A stretch of DNA of 64,000 nucleotides from Oleiharenicola sp. Its GTDB lineage: Bacteria; Verrucomicrobiota; Verrucomicrobiia; Opitutales; Opitutaceae. Positions 59,846 through 64,000 of the stretch are shown here, piece after piece; position 1 is the stretch's first letter, and every line of letters begins with the position of its first letter. The notes beneath the pieces are model-generated. The model was not told the DNA's origin. It did not search any database and was given only the letters and a program-made list of their open reading frames with translations. The stretch spans positions 1 through 64,000 of the forward strand of contig JANYDW010000027.1 of NCBI GenBank assembly GCA_025363455.1, given 5' to 3'. The translations under genes and the position numbers were made by a program.

Positions 59846-60904
59846 ATGCGTCCACCTCCCCCATCATCCGCAGGAAACCAAGCCGGCTCCGTGATCGTCC
59901 TCGTGCTGGCGCTCGTCACGCTGGCGGGGTTTTTCCTCACCCTGTTCATCGAGCGATCGACGACGGAGCTGCTGGTGGAATCCCGCGCGCGCGAGGCCGC
60001 GCGCTTGCGGGGCGAGGCCCATTCCGCCCTCGAGGCGAGCCTGGCGGTGCTGGCGGATTTCCAAGTCATCGATGGCGGATTGCGTTCTCCGGTGCAGGGG
60101 TGGGGCGATCCGCTGGCCGGACTGGATTTGCCCACGCGCGCCGGGACAACGGTGGCGGTGCAGGTTGAGGATGAAAGCGGGCGTCTCTCGCTCCCGCGGC
60201 TGGGTGCCCCGGAACTGGCGGCGCTGGGTCAGCGGTTGGGACTGAAGGCGGCGGAAGCGACGCAACTGGCGGATGCGCTCCTGGCCTGGACGCGCCGTGA
60301 ACATGCATCCACGCGGCTGGCAACCGATCCGCGTAACTACGAAAATGAGAATCCCCCGCACCGGGCACCGGGCCGACCGCTCGCGTCCTTTGAAGAACTG
60401 GCCGCGGTCGCGGTGGCTCGCGATTTGTTCTATACGCCGGCGGGCCAGCCGACGCAGCTGCTGCGGGATTTCGCCGCCAGTGTCTCGCTGCATGATTTTC
60501 CTGCCGTTAACCTGAACAGTGCCCGGCCGGCGGCCTTGGCGCTGGCGGGACTGGATGAGGCGCAGGCGAAAAAAATCATTGCCTATAACACCGGGGAAAT
60601 TTCCCACCCGCCCGGGACGCCTTTATATTTCAGAAGCCTAGCGGAAGCGCAGACCCTTTTGGGTGCGACGGTACCCTTGGCGGGCTTCGACACTTTGGCG
60701 CGATGCCTCCGGGTCCGCGTGACGGTGCGGGACGGCGCCACTTCCTTCCATCTGACCGCCGTGTTGGCGCCGGTCGCCGGCGCACCGGCTGAAACCGGGG
60801 CGACGCCGGACGGGTTGACCGCGGGAGCGGCGGACCTCCGGTACCCCTTCAAGCTCCTCGCCCTGGAAGAGAATATCGAACTCGTCCCCACGCCCACTTT
60901 ATGA
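59846..60904 (+). CDS. gspK: Minor pseudopilin GspK
   Basis: A 352-residue protein with an N-terminal hydrophobic helix (GSVIVLVLALVTLAGFFLTL) that lacks the mature Glu5, as is normal for GspK. A large periplasmic domain follows, with the conserved QVEDESGRLSLP block and an AVNLNSARPAALALAGLDEA helix-hairpin-helix-like segment. Length fits the family. Its stop overlaps the gspL start by ATGA. GspK forms the tip complex with GspI and GspJ. Confidence 0.88.
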   Translation: MRPPPPSSAGNQAGSVIVLVLALVTLAGFFLTLFIERSTTELLVESRAREAARLRGEAHSALEASLAVLADFQVIDGGLRSPVQGWGDPLAGLDLPTRAGTTVAVQVEDESGRLSLPRLGAPELAALGQRLGLKAAEATQLADALLAWTRREHASTRLATDPRNYENENPPHRAPGRPLASFEELAAVAVARDLFYTPAGQPTQLLRDFAASVSLHDFPAVNLNSARPAALALAGLDEAQAKKIIAYNTGEISHPPGTPLYFRSLAEAQTLLGATVPLAGFDTLARCLRVRVTVRDGATSFHLTAVLAPVAGAPAETGATPDGLTAGAADLRYPFKLLALEENIELVPTPTL

Positions 60905-62013
60905 TCGTCCCGCCCGCCCGCTCCGCCATCACGCTGGTTCCCGGCGAACGTTTTTTCCTGAAAGAGGTCACGCTGGACCCCGCCGTCGGCGTGGCCATGC
61001 AGGTGGAACTGGCGCTGGAGGAATCATCGCCTTTTCCTCTCGCCCAGCTGTATCACGGTTTTGTGGTGAGCCCGGATCGGCAGCGCGCGTTGGGTTTTGC
61101 CGCTTACCGTCGCCGCTTTGTGGAAGAGGAAATGGCGGAATGGTCCGGGGCGGCGGCGGTACTACCGGAATTCCTCGGCTTGATCGGCCCGCCGCCGGAC
61201 CGGCCCCTGATCGTCGTGCAGGTCGATGCCGCCGGTCTCAACGGGGTGGCCTGGGACGGCCGGGCCAGCCTGCCGATTGCGATCATGTCCCGGTCGTTGC
61301 CGGGGCTCGCGGAATCCCACGTGGTGGAGATGGTGGCCGAGCTGCGCCAGCGGGCTGGCGCGGGAGAAATCGAGGTGCGGCACCTGGATGGACCGGTCGG
61401 CGTGGGCACTGATGCGGCAGGCGGCGCCGTATTTCGGATCGCGGGTGAGCAAACCGCGCTATTCCCGGCGGCCGCCCTCTCGGACGCCGACGTGCGCGAC
61501 AAATCATTTCTGGATGAAAAACGTCGGGACAGCCGCCGCCGACGCGGTTGGGCCTGGGTGCTTACGGGGGTGGGCGTCCTCTGGCTGGTTGCCCTCGGCC
61601 TGGAACTTGCCCTCGGCGGGCTGGGTCTTTGGAACCAACGCCGGCAATCGCTCGTGACGAAGCAAGCCGCTGCGGTCCGGCGCATCGAGACCGCACAGAC
61701 GCTCGCCACCCGGATCGAGGACCTTGGGGTGCGTCAGGAAAGACCCTTGGAATGGCTTTTGCTGGTGAGTTCGATGCGACCGCGCTCCATCCAGTTCACC
61801 CGGGTGGTGAGCAACAACGACCGGACCCTGGCCATCGACGCCCAGACAGCCGAGGCCGCCGCGGTCGGCGCCTACGAGCTGGCGTTGCGGCATCGGGATG
61901 AAATCGCCCAGGTGGAGATGCGGGACATCCGCTCGCGGGAGGGCCTCACGAGTTTCGTCCTCTTCTTGAAATTCAAGCCAGGCAGCCCGCCTGTCGGGGA
62001 GGGCCGGCTATGA
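60901..62013 (+). CDS. gspL: Type II secretion protein GspL
   Basis: A 370-residue bitopic inner-membrane protein. The N-terminal 210 residues form a cytoplasmic actin-like region, a single transmembrane helix lies at about 218-240 (GWAWVLTGVGVLWLVALGLE), and a ferredoxin-like periplasmic part follows (RSIQFTRVVSNNDRTLAIDA). The layout matches GspL or a fused PilM/PilN-type protein. It bridges GspE to GspM and overlaps both neighbours by ATGA. Confidence 0.85.
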   Translation: MIVPPARSAITLVPGERFFLKEVTLDPAVGVAMQVELALEESSPFPLAQLYHGFVVSPDRQRALGFAAYRRRFVEEEMAEWSGAAAVLPEFLGLIGPPPDRPLIVVQVDAAGLNGVAWDGRASLPIAIMSRSLPGLAESHVVEMVAELRQRAGAGEIEVRHLDGPVGVGTDAAGGAVFRIAGEQTALFPAAALSDADVRDKSFLDEKRRDSRRRRGWAWVLTGVGVLWLVALGLELALGGLGLWNQRRQSLVTKQAAAVRRIETAQTLATRIEDLGVRQERPLEWLLLVSSMRPRSIQFTRVVSNNDRTLAIDAQTAEAAAVGAYELALRHRDEIAQVEMRDIRSREGLTSFVLFLKFKPGSPPVGEGRL

Positions 62014-62531
62014 AGAATATTTTCATGCGGCGGCCCACCCGCGAACGGCTGTTGATCCTCGTGTTTCTTTTCGCGGCCGCGATGGTCTGGTTGGTCTCGG
62101 CCGGCAGCCGCCTGCAGGAGAAATGGCGGGAAAGCCGGGTGGTGTCAGCCGATCTGGCCGCCCAAAGCCTGTGGCTCGAACGCAAGGCACTCATCGAGGA
62201 GCGTGCAGTCAAGGCGGCCAACCGCCTGAATCCCGCGCGTACGCTGGATGCGACGAAGCTGGTCGGAGAGGTTTCGGCCCTTGCCAGTCAGGCGGGGCTG
62301 GCGGTCGGGGTGGAGCCCCCGCGCACGGAGCGTACGGACCAAATGGCCTATCACACGGTCCAAGTCACCTTTCGCCGCGCCGATCTGGCCGCGCTGGTGA
62401 AATTTTATCGCGAGCTGGGCCAGCGGGCTCCCTACCTTGCGCTCGAGAAATGCACGCTCGGGGCCGGGCGTTCGAATCCCGCTGAAATCGACGCGATCTT
62501 TACCATCTTTTCGGTCGAGGCCGAACGTTGA
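62010..62531 (+). CDS. gspM: Type II secretion protein GspM/PilO-like
   Basis: A 173-residue protein with one N-terminal transmembrane helix (LLILVFLFAAAMVWLVSAGS), a coiled coil (about 30-75) and a ferredoxin-like C-terminal domain (YHTVQVTFRRADLAALVKFY). This layout fits GspM/PilO. It is the last gene of the plus-strand secretion operon and overlaps gspL by ATGA. A palindromic element follows 20 bases after the stop. Confidence 0.82.
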   Translation: MKNIFMRRPTRERLLILVFLFAAAMVWLVSAGSRLQEKWRESRVVSADLAAQSLWLERKALIEERAVKAANRLNPARTLDATKLVGEVSALASQAGLAVGVEPPRTERTDQMAYHTVQVTFRRADLAALVKFYRELGQRAPYLALEKCTLGAGRSNPAEIDAIFTIFSVEAER

Positions 62532-62551
62532 GAGGGGGAGGGCTTGTTTAT

Positions 62552-62614
62552 TGTAGGTCGGGCTTCATGCCCGACACTCGACAGTAACCTGTCGGGGATA
62601 GACCCCGACCTACA
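62552..62614. repeat. 63-base double-hairpin element (TGTAGGTCGGG family), copy 1
   Basis: The element begins TGTAGGTCGGGCTTCATGCC and ends with the inverse ACCCCGACCTACA. It has an outer stem plus two inner hairpins (CGGGC/GCCCG and TCGGGG/CCCCGA). It lies between the convergent ends of gspM and the metallopeptidase gene, so it could help end both transcripts. Confidence 0.85.
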
Positions 62615-62644
62615 AGGGAAGCCATCCTGCCCATCGGAGGCCCA

Positions 62645-63730
62645 TCACGCCGCGTGCGCGGACTGTCGTTGCGTTTCTTCGATCGTGTGGTGGACAAACC
62701 GAAGTTTTTCGATCGCCCGGTCCGACAGTACGAAGGGGTAAAGATCGGGCAGGCCCATGCCACGATTCAAGGAATTGAGCGCATAGGTGAGGGGAAACCA
62801 GGTGCTGAGGATTAGCTCGAACCCGGCTTGGTCCGTCGCCGCCTTGCCCGGATTTGCCCGCATGCTCTCCGCCGCGGGATGTTGCGGCCGGAGAATCAGG
62901 CCAAATCCGGCAGCGGTTTCGATGGTGTCGACGATATGGAGATAATGAGCCCAGGTTTCCGCCCAGTCCTCCCAAGGATGCACGCTGGCATACGCGGTCA
63001 CGCCGTGCTGCCCCCAGGCAGGATCCGGCCCGTGCTCGTAGTGCTCGCGAAGCGCGGCGGCATAGTCCGCTTGTTCATCCCCAAAGAGCGCGCGGAATGG
63101 TTCCAGCTCCCGGGTGCCCGCAATGAGGCGGTCCCAATAGAAATGACCGATCTCGTGGCGAAAGTGCCCGAGCAGCGTCCGAAACGGTTCATGCAGGCTC
63201 ACGCGACGCTGCTCACGGATGGCATCGTCTGCCTCCGCGGTGTTGAGGGTGATCGTTCCATTCTCGTGGCCCGTCAGGACAGGTTTACCCGGGGCGGTGT
63301 CGCTGAGGAAACGGAAGCGCAAGGCGGTGCCGGGGGCGGCCGACGGCTCGTTGAACGGCAGCCGCAACTTGAGCAGGGTGTAGATCAGGCGGCGCTTGGC
63401 TTGCTCGAGTCGCTGCCAGCGGGCGGGATTCTCCGGGACGGAAAGATCCGGAATCACCTCGTTCAGGCGGCAGGCGGTGCAAAAGGATTCCGGATCATCC
63501 ACCGCCACCATCCAGTTGCAGGCGGCCGGTTCCCGGCTGTTGGCACAGTGACGGTAACGGCGGTGGCCCGCGGAGGGAGCGAGGGCCTGGATGCTGCCAT
63601 CCTTGGCGACCTCCAGCGCGCTGAGATCCAGTAGTTCCGGCAGAAATCCCAAGGCATGGTTGCAGCTGATGCATTGATTGTTCTCAAAGAAAATGAGGCC
63701 ACCGCAGGCGTCACAGTTGAATGATTTCAT
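62645..63730 (-). CDS. Putative zinc-binding metallopeptidase with N-terminal zinc ribbon
   Basis: A 361-residue cytoplasmic protein. The N-terminus is a zinc ribbon with Cys at residues 6, 9, 20 and 23 (NCDACGG then QCISCNHALGFLP). The central domain carries HEIGHFYWD (about residue 191), the HExxH metal-binding motif, and a conserved DEQADYAAAL segment follows. The C-terminus contains SVHPWEDWAETWAHYLHI with further candidate ligands. This matches the putative zinc-binding metallopeptidase family with DUF2248-type members. Length is normal. The gene is single, and copies of one palindromic element lie on both sides. Confidence 0.88.
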   Translation of the reverse strand: MKSFNCDACGGLIFFENNQCISCNHALGFLPELLDLSALEVAKDGSIQALAPSAGHRRYRHCANSREPAACNWMVAVDDPESFCTACRLNEVIPDLSVPENPARWQRLEQAKRRLIYTLLKLRLPFNEPSAAPGTALRFRFLSDTAPGKPVLTGHENGTITLNTAEADDAIREQRRVSLHEPFRTLLGHFRHEIGHFYWDRLIAGTRELEPFRALFGDEQADYAAALREHYEHGPDPAWGQHGVTAYASVHPWEDWAETWAHYLHIVDTIETAAGFGLILRPQHPAAESMRANPGKAATDQAGFELILSTWFPLTYALNSLNRGMGLPDLYPFVLSDRAIEKLRFVHHTIEETQRQSAHAA

Positions 63731-63894
63731 GGTAAAAAAAGGGGACGGAACTTGCGGCGGCGAGGCTTAGAATCATTTTCCCGGGATTGGTTCCCGCAGC
63801 CGCGATTTGGTCGCGATTTACCCAAGTGGAGGCGGTTCGCTTGCAGAAATCCGGTGATGGGGTCCATTTGGCTTCCCACTGCTGCTTGGGATAC

Positions 63895-63955
63895 TGTAGG
63901 TCGGGGTTTACCCCCGACACGAACGTTGATCGTCGGGCATAAAGCCCGACCTACA
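63895..63955. repeat. Double-hairpin element (TGTAGGTCGGG family), copy 2, inverted
   Basis: Read on the minus strand it begins TGTAGGTCGGGCTTTATGCC and ends GTAAACCCCGACCTACA, so it is the same element as at 62552-62614 in the opposite orientation. It lies 165 bases upstream of the metallopeptidase start. The 270 bases from 63731 to the window end hold nothing else that I can support. Confidence 0.85.
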
Positions 63956-64000
63956 ATCAAACGGACCCACTACCAGAAATCCCCCATGAGCCATCGCGGG

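Noticed and set aside
1..64000. CRISPR arrays, tRNA or rRNA genes, prophage or defence islands
   Set aside because: No regularly spaced repeats, cloverleaf-like segments or phage structural genes were recognised. The helicase remnant alone does not support a defence system.

Overview
The window comes from a GC-rich bacterium that I take to be a member of the Opitutaceae (Verrucomicrobiota). The basis is the very large TonB-dependent receptor, whose plug region begins with the LSPFEVSAD-type N-terminus common in that family, the many secreted FG-GAP/VCBS and ASPIC/UnbV proteins with TPR partners, and a type II secretion cluster with Verrucomicrobia-style gene content. No rRNA, tRNA or CRISPR array was seen, so the taxonomic call is an inference from proteins.

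Layout. (1) 191-3455: L-rhamnose uptake and processing genes (fucose/arabinose-type isomerase, rhaT, rhaM). (2) 3725-7052: a degraded accessory stretch with two small hypothetical genes, a truncated superfamily 2 helicase fused head-on to a truncated IS630-type transposase, and a palindromic repeat. (3) 7062-13919, minus strand: a hemicellulose/mannan set of GPH-type sugar symporter, GH2 beta-mannosidase, GH1 beta-glucosidase and CE7 acetyl esterase. (4) 14253-16202: a TMTC-like membrane TPR protein. (5) 16273-22917: a tightly overlapping TonB energy-transducing operon (DUF3450, TtpC-like ExbB, ExbB, ExbD, TonB, TPR protein, unknown exported protein), followed by a 1,299-residue TonB-dependent receptor (23370-27269) that has operator-like repeats upstream and a strong terminator downstream. 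(6) 27479-29746: a second TMTC-like TPR protein.

(7) 29875-52787: the most distinctive part, two diverged copies of a system of exported beta-propeller (FG-GAP/VCBS, ASPIC/UnbV) and TPR proteins. The first copy is a coupled operon (polytopic STT3-like membrane protein, 440-residue propeller, TPR protein) divergent from a 1,221-residue double-ASPIC protein. The second has a 1,079-residue double-ASPIC protein coupled to an SGNH-hydrolase/TPR fusion, convergent with a propeller lipoprotein coupled to a TPR protein. An IS481-type element (39241-40566) landed exactly after codon 2 of a TPR-propeller-ASPIC gene that had been translationally coupled to the 1,221-residue gene. That gene also carries a 1-base frameshift.

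(8) 53009-62531: type II secretion genes. gspF and gspE, with only the 3' end of gspD, are on the minus strand; gspC-like, G, H, I, J, K, L and M are on the plus strand. gspD and a neighbouring plus-strand gene are both cut at the same point near 56465, which looks like an inversion or rearrangement breakpoint. (9) 62645-63730: a zinc-binding metallopeptidase gene bracketed by inverted copies of one palindromic element.

Taken together the window reads as polysaccharide and deoxysugar catabolism plus envelope transport, with a large set of secreted or periplasmic propeller/TPR proteins whose role is unknown. Translational coupling through ATGA overlaps is common. Few genes have a clear Shine-Dalgarno sequence, so some start choices rest on signal peptides and overlaps.
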